Source: a virus
DNA length: 26,262 nucleotides
Virus record (IMG/VR): IMGVR_UViG_3300031857_001187
Span: 1 to 26,262 of that record
Direction: 5' to 3' (one strand)
Of the stretch, positions 12,172-20,686 are shown piece by piece. Within the stretch, counting starts at the first letter, position 1; every line of letters starts with the position of its first letter. The notes under the pieces are model-generated. The model made no database searches. It was not told the DNA's origin and was given only the letters and a program-made list of their open reading frames with translations. A program made the translations under genes and the position numbers.

Positions 12172-13287
12172 TTAATTATATCTACTTAATGCTGTTTGGT
12201 AAGTTGTTACAGCTGTATTAAAATTTGCTATATCTGTATCTGTTAATCCATCCCCAATAGATGCGAATTTACATATTCCATTAAAATAATCACTTCCAAA
12301 ACCTCCTAACCTTCCTAATTCTATGTTTGACGTTGGTCTTGCACTTGAGTTTAATGTAGCGGTTTGAATTGTTGCATTATTTGCAAATTTATGAACTGTT
12401 GAAGATAATCTACTAATAACTCTAAATTTAACACCACCACCTGAATAAGTATAACTTGACCAAGTTGCACTATTAACCCCGTATAAACCTTGCGAATATA
12501 TAGCCAGTCTATTAGGTGAATTAAAAGCACCAATCATACAAGCAGCGGTTGAGTCAATAAAACCACTTGTAAAATAACTTAAATGTGTATCATTCAATCC
12601 AAGAACTGAAGAAGGTTGTAAATTAGTTTGTGCAAATGTGTTGAAAGATGTCATTCCATTTGCGTTATGAGTCCAACCCGTTCCAAAAGTTAAATTATAT
12701 GTGCCAGGCGTTTTAAGATTGACTGCATGGCTTGAAGCACTACCACCACAAACTGGATAGATAGCTTTCATTTTAGTCCAAATTGAATACCCTTTTAAGT
12801 CAAGTACTAATTGATTAATAGCACTTTGTTGAGTAGGGTCTGTAATTGAAGCAGCTGTTATGAATGCTTGTGCATCAGGGTCAACTGAACTTGTAGGAGT
12901 AACCGTGTTTGAATCAGCAGTAGCACTACCAATAAAATTAGTAGCTGTTACCGTACATTTAATTGATTGTCCTACATCCGCAGTTACAAGTGTGTAAGTT
13001 GAGTTTGTAGCACTACCAATATTACTTCCGTTTCGCTTCCATTGATAAGTATAGGTAGGAGAACCCGACCAAGTACCTGTAGAACAAGTTAATGTCTGAC
13101 CTTCTTGAGCAGTTCCACTTAATGCAGGAGCAACACTATTAGAAGGCAAATTTCCACCATCAATATCAGTAGCTCCAGACCAACTATCAATATGGCTTTT
13201 ACCCCAACCAATAGCGTTGTTAGCACCTTGTCCCCAACCTATTGCGTTGTTTGCTGAACCATCTCCCCATCCGTTACTATTTGCCAT
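12172..13287 (-). CDS. tail fibre / receptor-binding protein with Ig-like and lectin-like domains
   Basis: 371 aa. It opens with a repeated NNAIGWG motif (residues 13-19 and 23-29). Residues 50-132 form an Ig-like domain of the type 'SGTAQEGQTLTCSTGTWSGS ... YQWKRNGSNIG ... YTLVTADVGQSIKCTVTATN', a module frequent in phage and bacterial surface proteins. After a linker, residues 150-371 look like a concanavalin-A/LamG-type beta sandwich (FASIGDGLTDTDIANFNTAV near the end is typical). The protein probably binds the host surface. It is placed at the end of the virion block next to lysis genes, where receptor-binding proteins are common. Confidence 0.78.
   Translation of the reverse strand: MANSNGWGDGSANNAIGWGQGANNAIGWGKSHIDSWSGATDIDGGNLPSNSVAPALSGTAQEGQTLTCSTGTWSGSPTYTYQWKRNGSNIGSATNSTYTLVTADVGQSIKCTVTATNFIGSATADSNTVTPTSSVDPDAQAFITAASITDPTQQSAINQLVLDLKGYSIWTKMKAIYPVCGGSASSHAVNLKTPGTYNLTFGTGWTHNANGMTSFNTFAQTNLQPSSVLGLNDTHLSYFTSGFIDSTAACMIGAFNSPNRLAIYSQGLYGVNSATWSSYTYSGGGVKFRVISRLSSTVHKFANNATIQTATLNSSARPTSNIELGRLGGFGSDYFNGICKFASIGDGLTDTDIANFNTAVTTYQTALSRYN
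13201..13257 (-). repeat. tandem NNAIGWG-coding repeat in the fibre gene
   Basis: Two direct 30-nt-spaced units encode NNAIGWG at residues 13-19 and 23-29, with related GWG at residues 6-8. It is an N-terminal low-complexity linker or attachment motif and may vary between related phages. Confidence 0.7.
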
Positions 13288-13317
13288 ACTTATTTAACTT
13301 AATGGTTCGTGTTTTGT

Positions 13318-13629
13318 TCAATTTAAGTCAATGACAACTTCATATCCTTGCCCTTCATAAGCTATCTTAGCGTACTTATGAGCTGTTTCCAATGATTGTG
13401 TTTCGTTAGGCTCTAAATTAGCCGTTAAAGAACGTGATTCAACATCTGTGAATACTACTTTATTCTCTTCAAATGTTTGCTCACTTACATAAGTTATAAT
13501 CCCTATTTCTAAAGTAGTGCCATTTGCGCGACCTACAAACTCTACACGACCATAAATTTCTGGAATTGTTATATCAGTTCCCGATAATTTAATTTGTTTT
13601 TCTGTTGTTCCTTTAATTAAAATTGCCAT
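13318..13629 (-). CDS. small virion-associated protein, 103 aa
   Basis: Beta-rich: IKLSGTDITIPEIYGRVEFVG, then VSEQTFEENKVVFTDV and YEVVIDLN at the end. Similar short 'GR(I/V)EF' proteins occur between fibre genes in Bacteroidota phages. It is probably a tail or fibre accessory; unproven. A 30-nt gap separates its stop from the fibre gene and carries an AAACACGAA word. Confidence 0.62.
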   Translation of the reverse strand: MAILIKGTTEKQIKLSGTDITIPEIYGRVEFVGRANGTTLEIGIITYVSEQTFEENKVVFTDVESRSLTANLEPNETQSLETAHKYAKIAYEGQGYEVVIDLN

Positions 13630-13639
13630 AATATATTTT

Positions 13640-15025
13640 TTATGCTAAAATACCTAAATTTCTTAATGCTTTTACTACTTGTTGTAAAGTATACCCATCA
13701 AATGTATCTGTTGATGTCAATGTAGTTCCAGCATTACTTACTAATGTAGCCGAAGCAACTCCAGTTGTTTCTTGATACAACTTAACAACGTTTCCGTTTT
13801 CAGTTCTAAAATGTGGTGCTGCATTACCAGCTGTAATGTCTGCTGAATATTGTTGGTAAGCATCAGCGGGTGAAGAGCCTGGAGCTGTTCCCGTATATTG
13901 TGCTAATACTTTATCTGAACTCGTACCAAAAGACGTACCTCCAATAGCTACATTCCCACTCGTTGAATTAAATATAACACTTCCAGTTGTTGTTTCAATT
14001 GCTCTATGAGTAACTCCAGTTATCGATGTTAATGTTGGATTGTAATATAAACCTCTTATTGTACTTGTCCCACCCGTAACATTAATTGTCGGATCAATGG
14101 TTAACATTCGTGTGTCAGTTGTACTTCCCGAAGTGTGTGTAATACCATTTGAAATTCGTAAAAGATTACGAGTAGTATTTGCGGTATTATAAACATTTAA
14201 GCAAGACAAAAACACTGTATCTGTTACATCTCTACCCCCGTATAAACTTAAGGCATTTGAATTACCAAATGAAGATAAATTATTTTGTCTAACAAATCCA
14301 TTTTCAGATACTCTAAAAAGTTCAGTTGATACAGAAAAAATACTAAATGACGTTCCACCTCCACCTAAGTTAGTAACAATTCTTCCAGCACCAGCAACAT
14401 CCAAAGCAACCGTTGGAGTAGCTGTATTGATTCCTAACCTATTATTTGTATTATCCCAAAATAAATTTGCACTTTGAGATAATTGATTTGAAGCATTCTG
14501 AAAGAATACACGTCCAGCAGTTCCCGAAGCTATTGCAGTTGAATTAACAGTTAAACCCGAATCGTTATTTGTCCAGCTTAATGTTCCCGTTCCATTTGTG
14601 GACAAAACTTGTCCACTTGTTCCATCTGCTGTTGGTAAAGTATAGGTAGTGTTGGCAGTTAAAGAATCAGCTGCCTTTAAAGCAACATAACTTGAGCCAT
14701 TAGGCACACCTTCATAAAATAAAAGAGATTTAGCTACAGCACTATTTGTATTTTGTAAATGTAAATCAGTTTCTATTTTTACTATTCCAGTTCCATTTGG
14801 ATTTATAATAACATTACCATTTGAAGCACTCGTAATTTGAAATCCATTTACATCTAAGTTTCCACCTAATTGTGGTGAAGTATCTAAGCTAACTTCATTA
14901 ATTTCCGAACCCGTTACATACTTAGTATCGTAAGTTGTTCCGTTATAATCTGCTATTGGAATTCTATCTGTACTTTCAACTTTTGCCGCTTTCGCTGTTA
15001 GTTGACTTATCTTTACGTCCGCCAT
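13640..15025 (-). CDS. phage tail fibre / tail-spike-like protein, 461 aa
   Basis: The N-terminus MADVKISQLTAKAAKVESTD and then RIPIAD is the usual fibre opening. Typical fibre segments follow: SPQLGGNLDVNGFQI, YTLPTADGTSGQVLSTNGTG near residue 135, and NTNNRLGINTATPTVALDVAG near 190. The rest is Ser/Thr/Asn/Gly-rich beta structure. It ends in a helix (FDGYTLQQVVKALRNLGILA) that often closes such fibres and may trimerise them. Base use is richer in A/C-type codons for Ser, Thr and Asn than in the replication genes, as expected for a fibre. Confidence 0.82.
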   Translation of the reverse strand: MADVKISQLTAKAAKVESTDRIPIADYNGTTYDTKYVTGSEINEVSLDTSPQLGGNLDVNGFQITSASNGNVIINPNGTGIVKIETDLHLQNTNSAVAKSLLFYEGVPNGSSYVALKAADSLTANTTYTLPTADGTSGQVLSTNGTGTLSWTNNDSGLTVNSTAIASGTAGRVFFQNASNQLSQSANLFWDNTNNRLGINTATPTVALDVAGAGRIVTNLGGGGTSFSIFSVSTELFRVSENGFVRQNNLSSFGNSNALSLYGGRDVTDTVFLSCLNVYNTANTTRNLLRISNGITHTSGSTTDTRMLTIDPTINVTGGTSTIRGLYYNPTLTSITGVTHRAIETTTGSVIFNSTSGNVAIGGTSFGTSSDKVLAQYTGTAPGSSPADAYQQYSADITAGNAAPHFRTENGNVVKLYQETTGVASATLVSNAGTTLTSTDTFDGYTLQQVVKALRNLGILA

Positions 15026-15085
15026 TTATTTTGTTTAAATAAATTTGTAATTTTTTAATGTTTTCAGCCTTAGGCTTATACTTCT

Positions 15086-15586
15086 TTAAATGAACCATCC
15101 AAAATAGTTATTTTGTGTGTCTGGGTACATATCCCCATTTGAATTTAAATTGTATTCAGGAAACGAAGCTTGATTAAAAGCCATGTAATCTATAAATCTT
15201 TCTGTATAATGTTGAGCAATTGAACGCTCTTTTTCTATTAAGAAGTCTATTTCGTCTTTTTCTACGTTTGTAGAGTTTTCTGAATTATGCTTAAATACGC
15301 CTTTATTAGCGATTGTATACGCTGCAAAGGGTAAATATTCAACCATAGCCCAATGTATCAGCATAGGCTTTATATACGTCGTTACAAGCGTTAAATAATC
15401 ACCGCTTAAAGTTTCGTTTACAATATCATCTTTTATTTTGTCTAAAAGACGTGTTCCTAAGTAAGTTTGAATGTGAATATCTTGAGCGACTTTAATCCAT
15501 TGAATAAAGTTATCCGTGTCTACGTTGCCATTCATAGCAGTAAACTTTACAACATCGTCTCTCGTAATTAATAACGCTTCTGCCAT
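15086..15586 (-). CDS. head-tail connector/adaptor protein (DUF6712-like), 166 aa
   Basis: The N-terminus (LLITRDDVVKFTAMNGNVDTDNF, then IKVAQDIHIQTYLGTRLLDKI) matches the helical 'N.D.....I..AQ...I...LG..L...' pattern of the Bacteroidota gp6-like connector family. A large helical core follows, with a C-terminal region rich in Asn/Asp. It lies 3 nt after the portal stop, where a connector would be expected. Confidence 0.75.
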   Translation of the reverse strand: MAEALLITRDDVVKFTAMNGNVDTDNFIQWIKVAQDIHIQTYLGTRLLDKIKDDIVNETLSGDYLTLVTTYIKPMLIHWAMVEYLPFAAYTIANKGVFKHNSENSTNVEKDEIDFLIEKERSIAQHYTERFIDYMAFNQASFPEYNLNSNGDMYPDTQNNYFGWFI

Positions 15587-15589
15587 CTT

Positions 15590-17332
15590 TTAATCTTTTG
15601 GTAAAAACCCTCTGTTTGGCATATCAATAGGTCTTTGACTTACCAAGTTTGGATTCTTAATTACATAACCTAATTTTTCAGCTTTTCTTGAAGCTACTTG
15701 TCTCGCTTTTGGCGAATAAACATCAATACCTACGCCTTCAAAACTTGCATAAACTCGCTTGTTCCATCTATGGTGACAATTACCACCGCCTTTGTATAAC
15801 CAAATTGAATAAGTATCTGCACCACGTGGCCCCCAACCTGCATTTACAACGTTGTTACCCATTCTTAAAATATCTTCTTTACGATAGATTTTATTAGCTT
15901 TAATCATTTGACTACAAAAAGGTCTCGTCTTTTCGGTAGTTTCACCTGCATAAACATAACGAGTAATGAATTTAATACCTTCTATATTTTCGTCTTGCTC
16001 ACTTTTTGAGTTAGGAAAAGCCGAACCAGTGCTAACAAGGTTAACAACCTTAGATAATAAACTTTGTTTTACTTCGCCGCTTAGAATTTCGTTTTCCTTT
16101 TCGTCTGTATCGTAGTCAACTTCAAACTCATCAATAAGCAACCATTCAGAACTTTCGTCTTCACCTAATTCTATTAAAGGGTTTACAGCGCTTAATTCAG
16201 TTCCTGTTTCTTCAGCTATTTGCTCCTCTGTTTGTGCGTTCTCTAAGTCCATAAACTCCAAAGGCTGTAAAGTCTTAAAGAATAACTTTAAAGTAATTCC
16301 ATTATAAGCTAATATTCTATCGAAAGCCTCAAGTAATTCATCTTGCATAGGCTTAATAACCATGTTGTCAAACAAAATACTTGAGTTCTTAAGTTCATCA
16401 GCATTTGAACTAAAGCCAGTTGTTGAAGCAATACCAAATAAAAGTGGGCTTGTTACGTTATGCCCTAACATAATCTTACGTAAACACTCCTCACTTAAAT
16501 ACGAATAGTGTTCAGGTGCATCGTTTAATGGAATATCGTCTACAGTTGTTTTGCTTGTTTCACTTGCATTAAATGCGACAATAGTTCTTAGTCCTTTAGA
16601 ACCCGTTAATTGTGCGTTTACTTTGCTTGTAATGATACTTTGTTGTTCTTCGGTAGGAATACCGTTGTTAAAGTTAATAACCTTTGTACCGCTAAAGCCG
16701 TGTTGAACTTCATTAATCAAATAGTCTGCTATTTCCTCCTCAAGTTTAGCGTAAGGAACAGCACCTTGATAATCAGGATAGGCGTAATACTTCATTCCTA
16801 CCGTATAAGGCTTAATATAAAGTATTTCTATTTGCTCGTTTGAATACCCAAAAGCAGGTATTCTCTTAGGGGCGTATTTTTTTATGTCTTGCCAATTATC
16901 TGAATAGTAATAACCTTCTACTTCTCCGTCTTTATTGCACTTTTCAGCACGTAAAAGATTAACTGGCATATGATAAGCCTTAAGTATTTTTTTATGGTCT
17001 TTAGAGTAATGTATCTGAATAGCGCATTGCCCTAACATCTTTCTATCCACTACTAATTTACGAACGCAATCAGGGTGAAGTAAAGCCATCATTTGAGCAT
17101 ACTCATTTGGCTTTTTACTTGCATCTAACGCACTTAAACCACGTCCATAAACTAATCTACTTATATTGTTTATAATGGCGTTATTCGTCGTTGAATACGT
17201 GTATCTGTCAATTAAATATTGAAAGTAATTATTGTCCTCACCGAACTCAACCCAATTATCTCTTTTAGACTCTTGGATTAATGGCGTTTGGTAAGAACTT
17301 AAATTAATTACGTGTATATTGTTATCACTCAT
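15590..17332 (-). CDS. portal protein with Cys/His C-terminal extension
   Basis: 580 aa. Residues 1-380 have the portal layout: a N-terminal helical region (NNAIINNISRLVYGRGLSA), a strand-rich wing (GQCAIQIHYS), and a long helical stem (SYLSEECLRKIMLGHNVTSP, DELKNSSILFDNMVIKPMQ). After an acidic linker (about 380-450), residues 450-560 hold a second domain: TRPFCSQMIKANKIYRKEDI, then NAGWGPRGADTYSIWLYKGGGNCHHRW. That pattern recalls Mu gp30/MuF-type head morphogenesis domains with a 'GW.C.H.W' motif. It is a portal-MuF-like fusion, in which the second domain may help head assembly or be ejected with DNA. Confidence 0.85.
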   Translation of the reverse strand: MSDNNIHVINLSSYQTPLIQESKRDNWVEFGEDNNYFQYLIDRYTYSTTNNAIINNISRLVYGRGLSALDASKKPNEYAQMMALLHPDCVRKLVVDRKMLGQCAIQIHYSKDHKKILKAYHMPVNLLRAEKCNKDGEVEGYYYSDNWQDIKKYAPKRIPAFGYSNEQIEILYIKPYTVGMKYYAYPDYQGAVPYAKLEEEIADYLINEVQHGFSGTKVINFNNGIPTEEQQSIITSKVNAQLTGSKGLRTIVAFNASETSKTTVDDIPLNDAPEHYSYLSEECLRKIMLGHNVTSPLLFGIASTTGFSSNADELKNSSILFDNMVIKPMQDELLEAFDRILAYNGITLKLFFKTLQPLEFMDLENAQTEEQIAEETGTELSAVNPLIELGEDESSEWLLIDEFEVDYDTDEKENEILSGEVKQSLLSKVVNLVSTGSAFPNSKSEQDENIEGIKFITRYVYAGETTEKTRPFCSQMIKANKIYRKEDILRMGNNVVNAGWGPRGADTYSIWLYKGGGNCHHRWNKRVYASFEGVGIDVYSPKARQVASRKAEKLGYVIKNPNLVSQRPIDMPNRGFLPKD

Positions 17333-17657
17333 AAACTATAAAAGTATTTGCAGTTGTATTTGAAGTATATTGTCCGTTATTAACCGAAAAGGTAACTATC
17401 GGTTGGTCGGTGCAGAATATCCTATCTCTATAAACTATATTTGTTCCGTCTTTTACTACTAAATTGTAGAAATGGTTTTCAACTAATTCGAACTCTGCTT
17501 CTAACGTAGAATAATAATCTCCTTCCGTAAAAGTCCAACCTTCAATTAAAATAGTTTCATTCGTTTGGTCATCTGTAATTTCTACTATATCGAAATCAGC
17601 AGTACGTGGAATAAAGCTAAATGTTTGAGGGTCTAAAGTAGTAGTTAAAACTATCAT
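17325..17657 (-). CDS. small beta-rich virion protein, 110 aa
   Basis: Strand-rich (PRTADFDIVEITDDQTNETILIEG, FYNLVVKDGTNIVYRDRIF) with one Cys. Overlaps the portal start by 8 nt. Similar proteins accompany portals in Flavobacteria-type phages, but I cannot name a domain. Possibly a head or neck decoration protein. Confidence 0.65.
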   Translation of the reverse strand: MIVLTTTLDPQTFSFIPRTADFDIVEITDDQTNETILIEGWTFTEGDYYSTLEAEFELVENHFYNLVVKDGTNIVYRDRIFCTDQPIVTFSVNNGQYTSNTTANTFIVYE

Positions 17658-17692
17658 ACTTTATTAACTACTAAAGTCTAAAATTGTTACCT

Positions 17693-17724
17693 AAAACAGA
17701 AAACCCCACCACGTAGGTAGGGTT
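17693..17724 (-). terminator. Rho-independent terminator
   Basis: AACCCUACC (17724-17716) pairs with GGUGGGGUU (17710-17702) over 9 bp with one G-U pair around a 5-nt loop, followed by a T-rich tail. It follows the tail-tube candidate and precedes the 110-aa gene, so portal and fibre genes need read-through or another promoter. Confidence 0.8.
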
Positions 17725-17747
17725 AACTTGTTGGTATGCTTGGAGAA

Positions 17748-18314
17748 TTAAGAAGTTACAATGATAGCATTTGCTGAACCATCAGTAAAGATAGCTTGTA
17801 ATCCAGCCTCATCAGCGCAGTCAATGAAGTAAGCAGGGCTTTTTTCCATTCCTGTGAATGTCAAGTTATACCCATTGAAGTCACCCATTGCAGTTCCAGT
17901 AGATACAGTTCCAGCAGTAACATCACACCCTTGGTCATAACCAGCTAAAAAGAATTGGTGGTCTCTTGTTTCAACAACGATTCTTGGTCGCCCGTAAGCT
18001 AACAATTTAACGTTCTTATGCGTTACAGCGTCTTGCTTCTTTAATTGAATAGTCAATACTTGCTCAAAGAAAGTAGTTCCGTTGTCTCTTGAAGTTTGGA
18101 TAGTTTGCTCAAAACCATTTGCACCTTTCAATTCGTATTTGTAAAGTGAAATTTGTGTAGCAGTAATCCATTCAGTAATTTGGTCATCACCATCAAATGT
18201 TACACTTGATTGTAATGTATTCAAATCTCCGTAGTTAATAAAGTAAATGTTTAGAAGTCCTGAAATCGCATCTTTACAAGCTTCTAATCTTCCGTTTGCT
18301 ATATCGCAGCTCAT
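17748..18314 (-). CDS. candidate major tail tube protein, 188 aa
   Basis: Starts MSCDIANGRLEACKDAISGL, followed by NIYFINYGDL. Then come EQTIQTSRDNGTTFFEQVLTIQL, a strand pair, and RPRIVVETRDHQFFLAGYDQG, with FNGYNLTFTGMEKSPAYFID near the end. The 'NGT..Y.Q.L...L', 'G..(N)G', 'GYTLTFTGME' pattern is widespread in Bacteroidota phages directly downstream of the capsid. I regard it as a tail tube or major tail protein from that pattern and position. It is flanked by terminators on both sides, so it is probably a separately tuned, abundant product. Confidence 0.68.
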   Translation of the reverse strand: MSCDIANGRLEACKDAISGLLNIYFINYGDLNTLQSSVTFDGDDQITEWITATQISLYKYELKGANGFEQTIQTSRDNGTTFFEQVLTIQLKKQDAVTHKNVKLLAYGRPRIVVETRDHQFFLAGYDQGCDVTAGTVSTGTAMGDFNGYNLTFTGMEKSPAYFIDCADEAGLQAIFTDGSANAIIVTS

Positions 18315-18338
18315 TTTATTATTTTTTTAATGTTAAAC

Positions 18339-18368
18339 AAAAAAGGGTGGCGTTTATTTCACCACCCT
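18339..18368 (-). terminator. Rho-independent terminator after the capsid gene
   Basis: GGGUGG (18367-18362) pairs with CCACCC (18350-18345) around an A/U-rich loop, then six T. It lies 20 nt after the capsid stop and could set a higher capsid mRNA level than the downstream genes. Confidence 0.88.
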
Positions 18369-18387
18369 CGTTATAATTGTTGTTTGA

Positions 18388-19323
18388 TTAGATTCCGTAA
18401 GTTACAACGTCAGAAGCGAAACCATATTTAGCATCAGCTGTAAAACGCATGATAACTCTTACGTTTTGTGAACCGTCAAGGTCAGCCATATCTAATACTT
18501 TAACTTCGTTCATATCGTTCATCAATCCTGTTGCAAAGAACAAGTTAGATTTTTGAGCAAGTAACGCAGTGTTAGTAGCAAGACCCGGAGCTAAGAATAC
18601 TTTAACGCCATCAAAGTAAATGTCATTCAATACTTGGTTAGTTCCTTTGTTGTCATAACCGTTAGCACCTACACCAGCAGCAGCAAAACCACCCAAAGCA
18701 CGAACGTAAGCTCTATAAATGTTAGAAGAAACATAAAGATACAAATCTTCTTTTCCGTACAATGCAGCAGGAAGGGCATCAATGATAGAACCTAACTCAG
18801 CAACTACGTTAGAAGCAGTTACAGAAGTACCAGCGATTTTTTGACCTGCAGGTAAAGAAGCATCAACGTCTAATTGTCTCATGATTCCTGAAAACTCACC
18901 AGCAGAAGCGTTGTTACCATCCCAAATAACTAATTCCATTTGTTGAGCAACTTTCTCAGCAGCGTGTGCAATTAAGAAATCAGCAAAAGACTTAGGCAAT
19001 ACGTCAAACGCTGAATAACCCATTTGGATAGCATCCCAATCTGAACGAAAGTCAGACTTACATAATTGTAAGTTAACTTGGAATGACTCAGGTTGAAGAA
19101 CTCTCTCTGTTAAAGTCAAAGTTGAAGTTGGGTCAAAATCACAAGTTGCATTTTTAACGATTCCGTCAGTAGCTACTCTTTTGATAACTTGCTTGTACTT
19201 AACGTTAGGCATAATAGTAATTCCGCCTTTTTCTAAAGTTGGAGACGACAATAAAGCCGCCGCAATGTACTTACCTGCGAATTCACCAGCGTAAGTAGTT
19301 GTAATTGAAGTTGTTGTTGCCAT
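18388..19323 (-). CDS. major capsid protein, HK97-like fold
   Basis: 311 aa. Residues 1-60 hold a helical N-arm (EFAGKYIAAALLSSPTLEKGGI) then strand PNVKYKQVIKRVA. The middle has DWDAIQMGYSAFDVLPKSFADF, then EKVAQQMELVIWDGNNASAGEFSGIM (spread over residues 110-150), the pattern of Bacteroidota HK97-type capsids. The C-terminal part (LYLYVSSNIYRAYVRALGGFA, FFATGLMNDMNEVKVLDM) completes the P-domain/A-domain. It follows the scaffold-like gene. It is among the most codon-biased genes of the window toward TAC/AAC/GTA-type codons, fitting high expression. Confidence 0.9.
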   Translation of the reverse strand: MATTTSITTTYAGEFAGKYIAAALLSSPTLEKGGITIMPNVKYKQVIKRVATDGIVKNATCDFDPTSTLTLTERVLQPESFQVNLQLCKSDFRSDWDAIQMGYSAFDVLPKSFADFLIAHAAEKVAQQMELVIWDGNNASAGEFSGIMRQLDVDASLPAGQKIAGTSVTASNVVAELGSIIDALPAALYGKEDLYLYVSSNIYRAYVRALGGFAAAGVGANGYDNKGTNQVLNDIYFDGVKVFLAPGLATNTALLAQKSNLFFATGLMNDMNEVKVLDMADLDGSQNVRVIMRFTADAKYGFASDVVTYGI

Positions 19324-19351
19324 TTTTGTAAAATGTATTTAAAAATTAATA

Positions 19352-19927
19352 TTACTTATTTAGTTTTTCTAAGATTGAATCCATAATTGAACGCTCTCTT
19401 TTAGACGCGATTCTTACAGTCTCAACTTTATTTTCGTTTTCTGGATTGAAAGAAATTGGTTTAACTTCTTCGTCAGATGAAAGTGTTACTTCTTCTTTAA
19501 CCTCTTTTAATTTGCTTAATTCAGCTTTTAAAGTTTCGTTTTCTTCTTTTAGTTTTTCTATTTCAGAAAAGAAAGTTTCTTTAACTACGCTTTCAATAGT
19601 TTTCTTAGCAGTTGGCTTTTCAGTTTCCATTTCTTCCTTTTTCTCGGTTTCAACTTCTACTTCAACTTCAGGCTCTTCCATTTCTTTTTCTTTAACTTCA
19701 GCAATCATTCCTTCTTCTACTACGATTAACATACGTCCATCTTCGAACTCATACTCACCTACTGGCAAAGGAATTTTTTGTTCGTCTTCTGTTACGATAA
19801 ACACTTCGTTACCTGCTTCGAATGAATCAGCTTCTAAGATAGTTACTCCATCCATTAATTTCATTTGCTCAAGTTTTACTTCCATTCCGAGCAAAGTTTT
19901 GATTTGGTTTATTAGGCTATTTTTCAT
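19352..19927 (-). CDS. Glu/Lys-rich scaffold-like protein, 191 aa
   Basis: N-terminal 80 residues are a small beta unit (MDGVTILEADSFEAGNEVFIV, then ADGRMLIVVEEGMIAEV-like). A highly acidic linker (KEKEMEEPEVEVEVETEKKEE) and a coiled coil (KLKEENETLKAELSKLKEV) follow, then a C-terminus with RIASKRERSIMDSILEKLNK. Size, acidity, coiled coil and place directly before the capsid gene fit a scaffold or capsid-assembly protein. Confidence 0.72.
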   Translation of the reverse strand: MKNSLINQIKTLLGMEVKLEQMKLMDGVTILEADSFEAGNEVFIVTEDEQKIPLPVGEYEFEDGRMLIVVEEGMIAEVKEKEMEEPEVEVEVETEKKEEMETEKPTAKKTIESVVKETFFSEIEKLKEENETLKAELSKLKEVKEEVTLSSDEEVKPISFNPENENKVETVRIASKRERSIMDSILEKLNK

Positions 19928-19938
19928 TTTTATTTTTT

Positions 19939-20301
19939 TTATAAATTTTTAATTCTTGCAACCATTGTAGGCACTTCTCTTGATTTTAAATTAATATCCA
20001 TTAATTTTTTAGCCTCTTTATATTCCGAAAATTTTAAACCTAAATCAGCAAATTGTTTATCAAACGTTCTTGCTAATTCATTACTTCTATCTTTAGAAGC
20101 AATAAAATCATTACCTACTTTAATAATACTTGGAGCAATTTTATCTACTTGTTCGTATAAAGCATTAAAATCAGATAATAATTTTTCACTTTTATTCATT
20201 TCTTGAACTAAATCATTAATGTTTGCCAATTCAACTTCATGCGAAGCCAACTTAGTTTCCTCTTTAAAAAGTTTTCCGTAAACTGTTTTTAGTGTATTCA
20301 T
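19939..20301 (-). CDS. coiled-coil head-associated protein, 120 aa
   Basis: Helical throughout (ELANINDLVQEMNKSEKLLSD, then FDKQFADLGLKFSEYKEAKKL). It is 11 nt upstream of the scaffold-like gene. Possibly a scaffold partner or internal head protein by context. No specific domain seen. Confidence 0.6.
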   Translation of the reverse strand: MNTLKTVYGKLFKEETKLASHEVELANINDLVQEMNKSEKLLSDFNALYEQVDKIAPSIIKVGNDFIASKDRSNELARTFDKQFADLGLKFSEYKEAKKLMDINLKSREVPTMVARIKNL

Positions 20302-20337
20302 AACTTATTAACTTTTGAATTTATACTTGTTCCTTTT

Positions 20338-20538
20338 TTATCCGTTTTGACGAACGATAGTTCTTACTCCGTTGTTATCGGTTATATTTACTACGTCTGT
20401 TCCTGTGCCTGTAGTTTTACCTATTCCTTGTGCCTCTAAACTTCCGTCACAACATTCTTTTCGGTATTTTCCGTCTTTACATAGACAACCTCTTTTGCCA
20501 CCACGTGGGCTTACTTTACTTAATGTTTTTTCTGCCAT
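20338..20538 (-). CDS. small Cys-rich virion protein, 66 aa
   Basis: Starts MAEKTLSKVSPRGGKRGCLC and continues KDGKYRKECCDGSLEAQGIG. The 'PRGGKRGCLC.D..Y..(K)CCDGSL.AQGIG' pattern is one I recall from many Bacteroidota phages next to head genes. Four Cys suggest metal binding or disulphides. Function unknown. Confidence 0.75.
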   Translation of the reverse strand: MAEKTLSKVSPRGGKRGCLCKDGKYRKECCDGSLEAQGIGKTTGTGTDVVNITDNNGVRTIVRQNG

Positions 20539-20554
20539 TTTGTTTGTTTTTAGT

Positions 20555-20686
20555 TTATCCTTGACCTCTATTTAATTTAACGTAGTTCTTAGACGTTTTT
20601 AGTTTAGATGACCTTTTACAATGTTGCTTAGGTCTTTTCTTTCGTGTTTTTCTAAGAAAGTTATTTACGTTAGTTTGCTTTTTCAT
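20555..20686 (-). CDS. very basic small phage protein, 43 aa
   Basis: Read by hand: ATG at 20686 to TAA at 20555, overlapping the protease gene by 17 nt. The protein starts MKKQTNVNNFLRKTRKKRPK and ends YVKLNRGQG, with many Lys/Arg. The 'NNFLRKT.KKR...SK.....KTSKNYKK..RGQG' form is familiar from Bacteroidota phages. It could bind DNA or capsid interior; unknown. Confidence 0.72.
   Translation of the reverse strand: MKKQTNVNNFLRKTRKKRPKQHCKRSSKLKTSKNYVKLNRGQG

Noticed and set aside
15065-15076. Short palindrome AGCCTTAGGCT as a terminator
   Set aside because: Only a few base pairs, no T-tract on the minus strand, and it lies between cotranscribed virion genes.
19446-19952. Plus-strand frame of 168 aa, Ser/Phe-rich
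   Set aside because: It mirrors the Glu/Lys-rich codons (GAA, AAA, GAG) of the scaffold-like gene on the other strand, which yields Ser/Phe-rich nonsense.
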